From the NCBI GenBank assembly GCA_018136815.1, contig CM030932.1, positions 7,750,001 through 7,814,000 on the forward strand: a DNA stretch of 64,000 nucleotides, in the 5' to 3' direction. Below the pieces are notes generated by a model, which was not told the DNA's origin, searched no databases, and saw only the letters and a list, made by a program, of their open reading frames with translations. This document shows, piece after piece, positions 54,411 to 64,000 of this stretch. The DNA comes from Isochrysis galbana (Eukaryota > Haptophyta > Isochrysidales > Isochrysidaceae). The translations under genes and the position numbers were made by a program. Position 1 is the first letter of the stretch. The number at the start of each line of letters is the position of its first letter.

Positions 54411-55195
54411 CGCCCGTGCAAAGACGGAGCGGGACGGGGACGGGAACCAGGCGTTCCGCCTTCCACGCTGCTTCTGCGTCGGCTCTGGCCGGCCGGCGAG
54501 CTAGCGAGTCTATTCTTGTAGACGCTACAGGCGCGCTTCGTACTCCTAGACAAGACACCCCCCCCCCCCCCCCCCCCAGCCTCCCATGCCTACTCCTACA
54601 TGTGAAAGACAGAGACAGCGTCTTTCTACGGAGACCATAAACAGCCGTCTTTGCCGTCTTTCTGGGGGTCATGCATCGCCCGGTAGAGAAAGACAGTCCA
54701 CGTGTTCCGTGTGCCAGGGCGCCAGCGCGGGACAGGGGACAGGCAAACAAGGGCGGGCGGCATGTGTGGGGGTGGGGGTGGGGGTGGGGCATTCCTGCTT
54801 CTGCTACACTACACACTGTAGCATTGTAGAGTAGCGATGTAGCGATGTACCCGTAGAGTTAGTAAGTAGCTACACTCACACCTACACGCCTCTACCTACT
54901 ATCTACTATACTTTCCTACGCCTACTACTTCTACCACCTAGTAGCTAGTAGGCACCTAGTCCTACTAGTAGACATTATATGCTACTATACTACTAGTAGA
55001 GCCCCCTTCCCCCCCCCCCGCCTACCCCCCCTCCCTGTCTTTAGCCCTGTCTTACACTGAGAGGGTGCAACTCGAGGTTCCTTTTTTTTGTCACGCCCCT
55101 CCCGGCTTTTTAGGTATATAATTTCTACTGACCCCTAACTTCGCCCCTAACTCGGGAGTTGACCGCGCGCAGACAAACATAAACACGGGGACCCA
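54411..55195. other. Intergenic with low-complexity TAGTAG/CTACTA tract
   Basis: 54838-55000 is built of short CTA/TAG strings. 54600-54665 is a copy of the short GTGAAAGACAGAxACAG repeat. C-runs lie at 54560-54577 and 55009-55018. Confidence 0.5.
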
Positions 55196-55513
55196 TCAAG
55201 CGGAAGACGTCTTGTGTTTCGTTTGTGCCTCCCGTTTCAATATCGCCTCCGCATCGAAGGTCAGTTGCATTTTCTCCGTCTTGTAAAAGCGAAAATACTT
55301 TGTCTTCCACAGTACCAAGAGGAGAAGAATAAACAGCGCGAAGACCACCCCGACCGCGATCCCGACCCGTGTGAAACCATCCCTCGACGCGATGACTGCT
55401 GCGAATGCAGCACTAAGGAGAAACCAGAAGGTGATGCCACCCAAGAGACTCATCAAGGGGACGACGTCGTAGGGACCATCGTCGAATAAGCTTTGACGAG
55501 CGTAGACCCACAT
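55196..55513 (-). CDS. Two-helix membrane protein, 105 aa, hypothetical
   Basis: Two hydrophobic helices, VPLMSLLGGITFWFLLSAAFAAVIA and VGIAVGVVFALFILLLLVLW in part, are separated by a short SRDGFTR loop. A basic/aromatic end follows (KTKYFRFYKTEK). The N-terminus is short. The ORF is flanked by direct copies of AACTCGAGGTTCC plus a T-run and GTCAC at 55069 and 55627, about 560 bases apart, which could mark a mobile cassette. No homologue recognised. Confidence 0.45.
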   Translation of the reverse strand: MWVYARQSLFDDGPYDVVPLMSLLGGITFWFLLSAAFAAVIASRDGFTRVGIAVGVVFALFILLLLVLWKTKYFRFYKTEKMQLTFDAEAILKREAQTKHKTSSA

Positions 55514-55837
55514 CTTACAGTATGCAAAGTAAAATTTTTTCTTGAGATTATGTCATTGACGGGGGCGCCCTCCTAACTCGGACACGCTTCCTCGAGCGTA
55601 AATAACTTTTTTTCTTGCATAGTAACTCGAGGTTCCCTTTTCGTCACACCCACCACGTGGTTCCCTTTTTTTGTCACACCTTGAACGATCATCCCGCCCT
55701 TGTTGAAGAATGCAACCATGCCCGCTGCCCTTGTTGAAGAATGCAACCACGTGGGCGTCAGACTGCCGACGTCCGCCCTTGCACGCCCATAGCCAGCCAG
55801 CACACCGCGGGCGGGTGGCGACGTCTGAAGAAGGACT
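55514..55837. repeat. Short repeats between small ORFs
   Basis: GCCCTTGTTGAAGAATGCAACCA occurs twice (55698 and 55728, in part), and GGTTCCCTTTT-GTCACACC twice (55630 and 55658). No gene is seen. Confidence 0.6.
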
Positions 55838-57049
55838 TCACACGGTTTCAACGCCGTTTGCTGCAAAGCAAAAGGCAAGCGATTCCCCACGAGACTCCAG
55901 GACGCATTTCGCCCCAGTCACCATCACTCCATCCGCAAGCGTGTGAATGAGCTTGAGCATGCGTGCGAGCATGACTTGAGCGATCGCAGTGTCGTCATAA
56001 CTCGCCAAAGAGGTGCGATTCACAAGATGGATGTCAATTGTGTAGAGCTCCCGATTCCCCGCTCGCTGGAGGCTCTCGGCCGCGCTCTTGGTTGGCGCAG
56101 ACCACGCGCGTGCAAAGTCGTACTTCCAGTCTCCCAAGACGAGCTGCCGGGGGTGCTGGATGCAAAAGGCCGCGATGGTGACGACCTCCTCCAACTCATG
56201 GGTGCTTACCGGATCGTCGCACGTCAAGGACACCTTATGCGGCGGCACGCGGAGGGAGACCCGTGCGGTGAGTGGCCGGTGGATGCGCTGGGCGGGTGGT
56301 GTGTGGAGGAGGAGCTGCGCCTGCCCGAGTGGCAGGTCGCGCGCGAGAGTTTGTCGCAGCTGACGCACCGGCATCGGTACCTCGAGTTGCGTTGCGGCGC
56401 AGTGGAGGCCCCCTACCGGCCGCTCTGCCCGCCCGCCGCGGACTACCTCACCTCCGTGCCCGCCGGCGCCGTGCTCACCGGCGCGGGGTGCTACGATCTC
56501 AGCGGCGTCACGAGCTTCCAGGGAGCCTTTCTCGGCGCCGCTACGATGCCGGCAGGCGTGAACATGTCCTTCGGCTTCTCCCACCTCGATAATCTGCTTG
56601 CACAGCTGGCTGATGCACTTGGCGTTCGAGAAGTCCTTGAGGCGCGGCCGCGCGCGGTCGGCAGCCTCGACGTCAGGGTATTCGACGATGATGGGCACCC
56701 TATCTTCGTCCGTCTCGCCATCGGACTGACCGCTGAGCGCCGGGCGGTCGGCGCACGGATCCCTCTGAGCCATAAACACATGAGTCTCCTTGGAGTGATC
56801 CGTGGGGGCGCGCAGCACGTGGCCATTCTGCTCGAACGCGGCCCACGCCTCCTCCCACCCCTCGACGTCTGGACGGAAGCAGCCGGGGACCCGCGTGCGC
56901 CGTGCGCGTGGGTCCAGCTTCCGCCGCGACGTAAGCGGTCGCCACTTGTTTCCCACCGCCACCGCGTTTGGCCACGGCCTCTGCTCCTCTGGGAGGAGCG
57001 GGAGGTCCTTGAAGGTCTTGGGGGGGCCAATGGGTGGCTGCTCCGCCAT
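55838..57049 (-). CDS. Hypothetical protein related to the 8.6-kb fragment (both strands open)
   Basis: The minus frame begins MAEQPPIGPPKTFKDLPLLP, then NKWRPL, FRPDVEGWEEAWAAFEQNG and VPIIVEYPDVEAADRA, a credible composition. The middle (about 56250-56590) may be an intron. KVSLTCDDP is followed by GTAAGC, and a CACCCCGGCAG acceptor 65 bases on would join it to LVLGDWKYDFARAWSAPTKS, then IDIHLVNRTSLASYDDTAIA. The reading frame is open anyway, so an unspliced form is possible. The same KVSLTC-NDP/GTAAGC pair occurs at 8.6 kb. The plus frame 55943-57139 is also open but looks like a GC-driven shadow. Function unknown. Confidence 0.45.
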   Translation of the reverse strand: MAEQPPIGPPKTFKDLPLLPEEQRPWPNAVAVGNKWRPLTSRRKLDPRARRTRVPGCFRPDVEGWEEAWAAFEQNGHVLRAPTDHSKETHVFMAQRDPCADRPALSGQSDGETDEDRVPIIVEYPDVEAADRARPRLKDFSNAKCISQLCKQIIEVGEAEGHVHACRHRSGAEKGSLEARDAAEIVAPRAGEHGAGGHGGEVVRGGRAERPVGGLHCAATQLEVPMPVRQLRQTLARDLPLGQAQLLLHTPPAQRIHRPLTARVSLRVPPHKVSLTCDDPVSTHELEEVVTIAAFCIQHPRQLVLGDWKYDFARAWSAPTKSAAESLQRAGNRELYTIDIHLVNRTSLASYDDTAIAQVMLARMLKLIHTLADGVMVTGAKCVLESRGESLAFCFAANGVETV

Positions 57050-57603
57050 AGGAGCGACGTGCCCACGCTTACTTCAGGCAAGGCACACTTTCCTATGAGA
57101 ATTCCTCCTCTTCCTCGCCGTCTTTCATTGGGGAGGTGATGTGGTTCGAGTTATCACGTATTTCTGTGTTTTTATTAATGTAACATAATGGCTCCTTCTC
57201 CTCGCCACCCAACACCCCGCCCCCCCTCCGCCAGCAAGAAAATGTCTGCCAGCCGGAAGGCCGCGGCGCAGGGACATTCGGGAAAAATATGGCCACCTCT
57301 TTCCTACCGTAACGCGTCCCTTATCATCTTTACCAGGGGGGTCCTCCATTCTCTCGCTTCTAAAAAGTCAAAAACGAAGCAGCCATTTGCATGCTGCGCC
57401 CCCGGCAGTAAAGAGTTAAATTGTATGTACGTGTCGTTGTTTCTAAGGTATTGCGCACATTCCTCCCCGCTGAAAGGTACAGTCGCCTCGAAGCTGTTGC
57501 ACAAGTTCTTCCAGCGCATCTGACGAATTTGGAAAAGGGGTTTCAAAGGTGCTCATTCTGGGGCTGGGGCCATACAAGTATTGGGTATTGAGCTCTCGGC
57601 GGG
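57050..57603. other. Intergenic, with one short minus ORF
   Basis: 57304-57546 minus is an 80-residue frame (MKPLFQIRQMRWKNLCNSFE) with a natural-looking composition but no recognisable domain; it may be an exon of the neighbour. Otherwise nothing is seen. Confidence 0.35.
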
Positions 57604-59113
57604 ATGTCCGCCGAGAGCGTGGCCGTCTGCTTGCCAGGACTGCTGCGCTCGGCGTCACCAGGGGGTGGCCAGTCGATTCGTCGGCATCTGATCGATCCGC
57701 TAGGCGCGAACGTGCTGCTTGCGCTCTTTCTGCTCCCGTCGGACGGCTGCAAGGACGAGGAGAGCTGCGTCGTGGCCGAGCGCTTCCAACATCTACAACC
57801 GATTGCTGCCACCGAGCTCGCGCCCGCCCGATCGATCGAGTGGCTTGTGCGCACGCTCGAGGCGCTACCACACTGGCCAGCCATTCTTGCCGCACACAAC
57901 TCAACCGGACCTCGCTCGGTCCGCTGCCGCAGAAAGAACAAATGGGAGCCAGACGAAAGCCCTTACCGATGCTCAGGCATCTACATGGGCAACTCCATCT
58001 TCTCGCCTGTATTGGGCAGCCCTCGCTTGAGCGTGCTGCGCCAGCAACTGGATAGCTCGCGCTGTCTCAGCCTTATTCATCGTCACGAGCAGCAACTCGG
58101 CCGTAACTACACACGAGTGGTCCATTCACGGATGGAGTTCCAGTGGCTTGCTCCTCACCCGCCTCTGAGTATGTTGGATCCAGAGTCCGTATGGGTGCCT
58201 CGCGGCGAGGACTGGTCTGGCCTCAATGATCGTCATGCTGTCTTGAGCCGCGCGGCAGCTGAGGTATACATGAATAAGTGGCAAATGATCATGGATGGCT
58301 CAGTCATGAAGCTTGTACGTGAGCTATCACAAGGCATGATGCCTCGTGCCTTCAATAGCGAGATGTTGCTTGCTCGGATTCTCAGATCTAAAAGAGTCCG
58401 AGTGAGCCGGTTCCCGCCGGTGGCCGTACTTGGCTGCTGCAATAGCTCATCAGCCCGACGATCCCGTGCCAAAGAGCAGCAGATATTGGTTCACAATGGC
58501 GCAAACCAGTCCCAAAGATCACTTAAGAGTCTTGGGTGCTTTGCATCGAGTTGTGCTCGCACATCCCTACTGAGCCGAGAGGCCGTCGCAGACGCACTTG
58601 CCGAGAGGAGAGCGGGTCGGATCCCACACCCACCAGGTACCATCGTGATGGGGAAGTATCAAACCGAGCTTGATGCAGCGGTTCCCCACGCGCTAGCCCT
58701 CAATGTTCCCGGTGCAAAGTATGCCCGTGGGTTCATCTTGAAGGAGAGGATGGATTGCCGGATCCCAGGTGACGCAAGACAACGACCGCACCTTGGCGGA
58801 GAGGCAGCGCAGGCTCTTCGGTTCCAGTTTCATCTCGATTGTATAGCCATTGTGTTGCCTATCAGTCGCGATGAATTCTTCCACTTAGCGGAAGACCTTG
58901 GCCAAAATGGCAGTCTGCGTGATTATGGCCTCAACATGGGATCGCATATTGTCGGTGTGGACGAGTAAGTGGGGGCAAGGCTAGTAGTTTAATGATTTTT
59001 TTGAGCATTGAGTATTATCGTTGGTGTGCTCTGGCAGTAAGGAATTCATTGCCGCCGCATGCGAGACACACAGACAACGGTACGGTCGCGAGTGTAGGAC
59101 TCCGCAGCCTCAG
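57604..59113 (+). CDS. Glycosyltransferase-like (nucleotide-sugar fold) protein
   Basis: The first exon starts SVAVCLPGLLRSA and IRRHLIDPLGANVLLALFLL, the beta-alpha start of a family of putative glycosyltransferases common in algae. NYTRVVHSRMEFQWLAPHPP, then ESVWVPRGEDWSGLNDRHAV is its signature (usual form VWVPxGEDxxGxNDRHAV, carrying acidic residues for sugar-nucleotide binding). The frame runs to a stop at 58966-58968, but that stop lies inside a perfect GTAAGT donor. Splicing 58964 to 59038 replaces it with DKEFIAAACETHRQRYGREC, and a second GTAAGT follows at 59114. A third exon is therefore likely but not found. No signal peptide or membrane anchor is seen. Confidence 0.7.
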
Positions 59114-60549
59114 GTAAGTAGTGAGAAATTGAAACCTCATAGGTTCGGTCTTAGGCGAGAAGCGTTCAATCAGCACCACCCAACATTTGGAGCAGCGTTC
59201 AATCATCACCACCCAACATGTGGGGAAAAAATCTGAAGATTCTGGGCTAACATTGAGAGCGCCAGTGGTCCATTGACGATTGAGATTCGCTCTATTAGTG
59301 AAACTATGTTAGGGCGGTCAAACAGGGCTTTTAACTTCTCAGGGTGAAAATTCACTAAGTCAAGATTGAGGTTTTATCGCGAGATCTTAGGATATGCTAC
59401 TAGAAATGGGTTTATTAGGCAGAATCTAATGAGAAATATGCACATTTTCGACGCCATTCAACACACAGACCCAAAAACGTTTTCGCGCTCGTGCGAAATC
59501 GACGTCGACCACAAAAGTGCACCACAGGTCGCGCTGTGCGACGCGCGCCTGCGTTCCCCGGGCACGGTTACCCCCGGGCAGGCAGTACAAAACCCTGCGC
59601 GGGCGCACCGCGTCGCCTGCGCCCTCCACCTCGCCCCTGCTGGCATCTACTGCCAGCCCCTCGCGCGCATGCAGTGCGCGGCAGGCCGCGAGGCGTCAAA
59701 ATGACGGTGCTGCGCATGATGGGCTGCCCCATCACGCGCGGCACCGCCTCAGCATGGTGGGAGGGGGTGCCTGCTGGCCTCCTGGCCGCGCAGACCCTCG
59801 CCACTGGCGAGGCCAGCGACCATCGCTGCGGCCGCCATCGCGCGCCGCCACGCGCCCGGGATTTCGTGGGAGAGGTTGCAGCGGACTCCGCGCTTGTTGC
59901 GGAGGCAGATTCCTTGGGTGAACCTAGCGCAATGCTTGGGCGGGGCTTTGTTTGCCTAGCGCCTCGTGCGCTGATTTTGGGCGAGGTGTGGCTTTCCAAT
60001 TTTCGTTGCGTTCTTTACGCTTGGCGGCTTCTGCCTCGCATTCGCAAAGGCGGTGCATCGGCGTGAGTCCGCGGGCCATCTCGGGGCGCCAACCTTTGCA
60101 ACCTTTGAGTGAGCCGTGCACCATGAGCTTGTGCTGCGATTGCATGGCGGGAGGCATGAGTAGAGGCTTACACGCGGCTGCAACATCTGCAACAGCAACA
60201 ACGGCCTATCTATATCTAGGTGAAAAGTGAAAAGCCCATTCATGTAGCCAAATACAGATAGCGGCGGCGGCGGGGCTATATGCAAAATGCTATATGGCTA
60301 TGTATAGGTAGCTAGGTCAGGCTAGCGCGCGAGCGCGGGAGCGCTCGCGCCTCGCAAAATATTTGCGAATTTTGGGGCAGTGAACGCGAAATTTGAGCGA
60401 AATATCCGAAGAAATTTGTGCGGGTTTCAAACGAAATTCTGACCTGGGCCTAGTGCTCATCAAGAGTGACCATTTTGGTATGGTGGGGGATACAGCACAT
60501 AAATGGCCACCCACAGATGACACAAAGCCATCTTCAGATCTTTAGCCAT
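59114..60549. other. Intergenic with repeat fragments
   Basis: 59150-59235 (minus) carries two units of the 39.2-kb minisatellite. 59311 has AGGGCGGTCAAACAGGGC. A minus frame 59924-60157 (HGSLKGCKGWRPEMARGLTP) has a plausible composition but no support. 60330-60460 is an A/T-rich stretch with ATTTCGA-like strings. No gene is called. Confidence 0.45.
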
Positions 60550-61731
60550 CTAGCGAGGGTCGCGCAACGCTGCAGCAATGTCGTCTAAAGGGGCGCCATT
60601 CTTGAAGAGCGACTCAATTGTCACACCAACAGCCAATTCAGGCACTTTTGCTGCTGCACCCTCGCCGTAAAAGTCCTCGGATGCGGTGGATGGTGTATAT
60701 GTGATCAGGCACTTCATTCCTGCACTCACCGCAGCGCGTAATCCCACCATGGAGTCTTCGATTACAATGCATCTGTGAGGAGACCCAGTTAGGGCAAGGT
60801 CACGGTGATGCACAACAAATCGCCATAAAAATACCGCGAACCTGTCTATAATAATTGGCCCAGGTCACCCGCGCAAAGGATGCCAAGTATCTGGCGCATA
60901 TGGAACTCTTGCTTACTTGTGATTAGGGACACCTAGGCGTTCAGCTGCAATATTATAAATCATCGGATCCGGCTTCTTGCGGTCAACATCGTCACCCGCA
61001 ATGATGCAGTCAAGCATGGCAAGACGTTCTTTGCCTACGATGGCGTTCACGACCCGATCGAATCCAGCGCGAGTAGCAGCAGAACAGATGCCAACCTATG
61101 GTGCATACAGCGGCCAAGCAATCAAAAAGGCGGTATCAACTGGAGCAATATGCTCTACAACCTCTTGGCTGCCCTCATCAGTCCATGCGTAACTCGTGGC
61201 CTATGGGTGTACTCTTACCGCAAGCCCCGGAGTTGCAATAGCAGCATCCATGAGCTCAAGCACCCCTGGTCGTGCCTCTGCGGCTTCGTCTACGATCTTT
61301 TTGTAGAATTCTGTCTTTGCATCTTGAAGGTTGTCGATGAGAGCCATACCTTCCTCCTCTGTTGACGGTGTGCGACCAGCATCACGGCGAGTGCATGTTG
61401 GCCATCGTCCTCCACAAGTTTCCATGAAGTGCCATCTCATTTTGGGCTTTCCTCCGCCCACAGTGTTCTGCAGTTTGTCGTAGTACTGGATATCCCAGAC
61501 AACAGGCTCATCATTCACCACTAGGCCAAACTCTTCAAATGCAGCATTGTAAGCCCTGCGGTGCAGCTCTTCTGTCTCGACTATCACTCCGTCGCAGTCG
61601 AAGAGGAGCGCAGCAGAGTAAGCGGCGCACTGAGGGGATAATGCACGGGGCTCCGACCGCGTAGACAAGCCAACCCTCAGTGCTGAGGCTCCGCCCGTGA
61701 GCAGTGGAAGGAGATGGAACAAGCGGTGCAT
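60550..61731 (-). CDS. CbbY/HAD-type sugar-phosphate phosphatase, plastid-targeted candidate
   Basis: Exons 61219-61731, 60917-61095 and 60550-60772 (read leftward) give 304 residues. HAD phosphatases of the CbbY group remove phosphate from xylulose-1,5-bisphosphate, a Rubisco inhibitor. HAD motif I is LLFDCDGVIVETEELHR (nucleophile Asp 45, acid Asp 47). The cap helix is RRAYNAAFEEFGL with a GGGKPKMRWHF loop, the CbbY hallmark being G-GGK-RM. Motif III is KKPDP (about 215). Motif IV is CIVIEDSMVGLRAA (about 231). A 40-residue head starts MHRLFHLLPLLTGGASALRV, hydrophobic then Ser/Arg-rich, suggesting a bipartite or organellar presequence. The cap has an extra loop with GRTPSTEEE not usual for the bacterial enzyme. 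The exact substrate is inferred. Confidence 0.85.
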
Positions 61732-62559
61732 TCTGTTCCGTCTACCACTGCTCCAAACGCAGTCAGTCTAGCCATCCAACAGGAGGAGGGAGGGGGTGAG
61801 GTCAGCCAAGGCATATTTCACACCCCGGATGTGGGATGCGCCGGCCAGACGAGCTTGGTGAGGCCGCTGGAGTCGCGGGCATCAGTGCGGCAGCGGCATG
61901 CGCACCCTCACTCTAAAGCATCGGCAAACCTGTTCAAAAAAAAACTGCAACACGTTTCGGGGGGGTTGCAGAGGTTTCTATTGAGTTTTCTTCTCTGTGC
62001 TTGTTTAATCCTAGTGCTGCGGGACCGAAGCCCACGACGGCAACGGAGCTTGGCTCCGGCCAGAGTTTCGATCCGAAACCACCCTTATTTCGATTCGAAA
62101 TTTCGATGAGGTTGGAGCAAATTTCGAGCTTCGAGGGGTCTAATTTCGGCCTGATTTCGAATCGGAATTTGCTTAAGCGTCGCCGCGGCGGGCCCCAATG
62201 CCAATGCGTTGCCGCGCGGCATGTGGCCTCGTGGACAGTGGACGAGGGTACAGATAGGATAATGAGATGGATCTAGAATAAAGACCTATATCTCGTTGAT
62301 CTCGGATTCACTGATGCTCTAATGCGTGCCAATTACACCAAGACCACACCACAAGGCTAGAGGCTCTAGTAGAGGTGGAGAGGTGGGGACAGTAAAAATC
62401 GGGTTCCTGGGCCGCCTTTCTTGTGCGTGCCTGGCTGTGTGTGTTCGGCGTAGTAAGCCCTCTTACTAGGGTAGTGAATCTCACTAGTGTGGATTCTAGA
62501 ACGGGTATGTAGTGGTATTCGTATGACTCGAACTCTACTCTATAGAAGTCTCTTACTTA
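61732..62559. other. Intergenic, no gene recognised
   Basis: 62050-62170 repeats ATTTCGA/TTTCGAT strings in both orientations. The left end is the HAD gene promoter region. Confidence 0.45.
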
Positions 62560-63640
62560 TTATGTATTTCCACGCAATGATAGGCGGCGGCGGCGGAGGA
62601 GGAGGTGCCGTCGACGTCGGTGGAGGCGGTGGCGGTGCTGTTGTCGGCGGCGGCGTCGGGTGGCGGGTGGGGAATCGGGGAGGGTTGGGTGGATTGGAGG
62701 TAGAAGAGGTGGTGTGCTATGGCGGCGGCGAGTGATGAGTCGGCGGCGAGTGGGTAGGGATGGGCGATGGCGAGCGCGGGAGGGAAGGGGGGTGGTCGGG
62801 TGGAGTTGCTGAGGGGCGTGTGTCGGAAGGTGGGGAAGGGTGTGGTAGGTGGGTGAAGGCAAGGGAAGGGAGATGGGTATGGGGGGGTGGTGATTGTAGA
62901 GGTGGAGCGGTGACGGGGATGGGACGGCGCCCGGCGGAAGCCGGTAGAGGTTGGAGTCAATGAGAGGGGGGTGGCCGGGCGAGGAGTGCGAGGAGGGGTG
63001 ATGGGGTTGGTTCGGCTGGGGCAGATTGGTGAAGGTATGCTGGGGGTTTGGCAGAGGGGGGAAAAGGTGGGTAGTGGGGAGGGCAGGGACGGCGGTGAGG
63101 GCGTCGGGCGGGTCGAGAGGTGAGGGCTTGGGGCTTGGGCGTGGCAAAAGGCGGGAGAGGGGAGTAGAACGCTGGCTGTGCGGGTGTGGCGGTGGTATCG
63201 GTGTGTTGTGGCCAGTGTGGCTGTGGTTGTGTGGATTGTGGGTAGACCATGTGAGATGGCTGGTGAGAGCTGGGTGAGGCGGATGGGGCTGGAGGAGCGG
63301 CGGTGGTGGGGATGCGAGGAGTGAGGAGAGGATGGGAGGGTGAGGAAGGCACCCCTCCGCTACCATGTTGTGGATCGTGTGGAGCTGTGGCTGTGGTACG
63401 ACTGGGTGTGAGTGGAGGATGGACTGTAACATGAAGTGTATGGCCCGAATGAGGCATGGAGGGAGGACAATGGGGAGCCGGGGAAGCGTGCGGGGACGGG
63501 GCCGAAGACATGGGCGCGCTCTCAGCCATCACGGGGCACAGCAGCACGGGGACGGGGACGGAGGATGGACGAGGGGGCACAGGGGGCGCTCGAGCGGTGG
63601 CGCAGAGCGTAGTCAAGACACGGAGGGAAAACGTCACGCG
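62560..63640. repeat. Low-complexity GT/GGC-rich tract with open frames on both strands
   Basis: 62585-62740 is a GGCGGC/GGA repeat; the rest is TGTGG/GGTG-rich. Long minus frames (62560-63432 and 62957-63637) encode Pro/His/Ser-rich chains without domains. They could be the disordered head of an element Gag, but composition alone explains the openness. Confidence 0.6.
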
Positions 63641-63920
63641 CGGGGGGGGAGCGGGAAAGAACTAGACAAAAGGGGGCCGGAAACTCAAGGAAGCACTCGG
63701 GGAGAGACGGGAGGGGAGAGAAGGGGGAGGGCTTCCGCGGGGGAGCCGGGGAGAGGGGAGGAGAAGGAAGGGGGGGGGCGGACCGATACGGGACGATACG
63801 GGGAGAAGGGAGCTGGGGCGCGGCGACGGAGAGGGAGTCGCGCGGGAAGACCTAAAATTGGAACGTACGAGGGGGAAGTGTACAAGGCCCCCCCCCCTTT
63901 ACCCGCGACAGCCACAAATT
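63540..63920 (+). repeat. Dispersed purine-rich repeat C, copy 2
   Basis: The counterpart of 23930-24310: ACGGGGACGGAG, GGAAACTCAAGGAAGCACTC, GGGGAGAGAAGGGGG and TTTACCCGCGACA occur in the same order and orientation. The window ends 80 bases later in ordinary sequence. Confidence 0.65.
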
Positions 63921-64000
63921 TTTCTTTTACCGTTTGAACCATTGACCATTGCGTTGGCAGCGGCGCAATGGCCGTTGGTGCAATGCTGCATGGCACGCGT

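Noticed and set aside
55943..57139. Long plus-strand ORF of 398 aa opposite the hypothetical minus gene
   Set aside because: Its second half is Arg/Leu/Pro-rich and reads like an antisense shadow, and the shared exon end with the 8.6-kb fragment plus GTAAGC donor supports the minus strand. Not fully excluded.
62560..63637. Pro/His-rich minus ORFs of 290 and 226 aa
   Set aside because: Two overlapping frames are open at once and both are low-complexity, which strong base bias explains.

Overview
This window is eukaryotic nuclear DNA from a GC-rich protist, most likely a unicellular alga. Ten gene models are built from spliced exons with GT-AG borders (one GC-AG) that keep frame across every junction. 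Two of them point to lifestyle: a kinesin-9 (a flagellar motor family) and a CbbY-type sugar phosphatase with a presequence (a plastid family). The repeat landscape of Ty3/gypsy chromovirus, non-LTR (LINE) and hAT remnants plus GC-rich minisatellites fits a haptophyte or a similar alga, but I cannot fix the lineage from sequence alone.

Layout. 0-5 kb: 3' half of a gypsy chromovirus, an LTR/leader-like tract and a gag start. 5-6.5 kb: RanBP1. 8.5-11.4 kb: small ORFs and a DCAF15-like protein. 11.8-14.8 kb: an eight-exon coiled-coil gene. 15.6-20.7 kb: a scrambled gypsy element whose gag and RT face each other, then tandem repeats. 20.9-21.8 kb: a TMEM70-like mitochondrial protein. 22.4-24.3 kb: a hAT remnant and dispersed repeats. 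24.4-30.5 kb: a five-exon gene for a 1,854-residue protein of unknown function with an N-terminal MGCS acylation motif. 32.5-35.5 kb: a GRIP-domain golgin. 36-38.7 kb: a LINE fragment and a TauE/SafE-type permease. 40.1-42.1 kb: an organellar phenylalanyl-tRNA synthetase. 42.2-45.9 kb: nested repeats (a terminal-inverted-repeat family, an 11-bp minisatellite and a long foldback). 46.1-48.8 kb: kinesin-9. 49.8-51.6 kb: small ORFs and a LINE endonuclease fragment. 52.7-54.4 kb: a Tudor plus AlkB-like dioxygenase. 55-59 kb: a small membrane protein, an unknown ORF and a glycosyltransferase-like gene. 60.5-61.7 kb: the CbbY-like phosphatase. 62.5-64 kb: low-complexity DNA and a copy of the 24-kb repeat.

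The host genes are unrelated housekeeping functions (nuclear transport, Golgi tethering, organelle translation, carbon metabolism, flagellar motor) and do not form a cluster. Most of the rest consists of repeats that occur two to five times in the window, so element families can be defined from internal comparison. The most novel items are the 1,854-residue acylated protein, the Tudor-AlkB fusion, the terminal-inverted-repeat family and the facing gag/RT arrangement.
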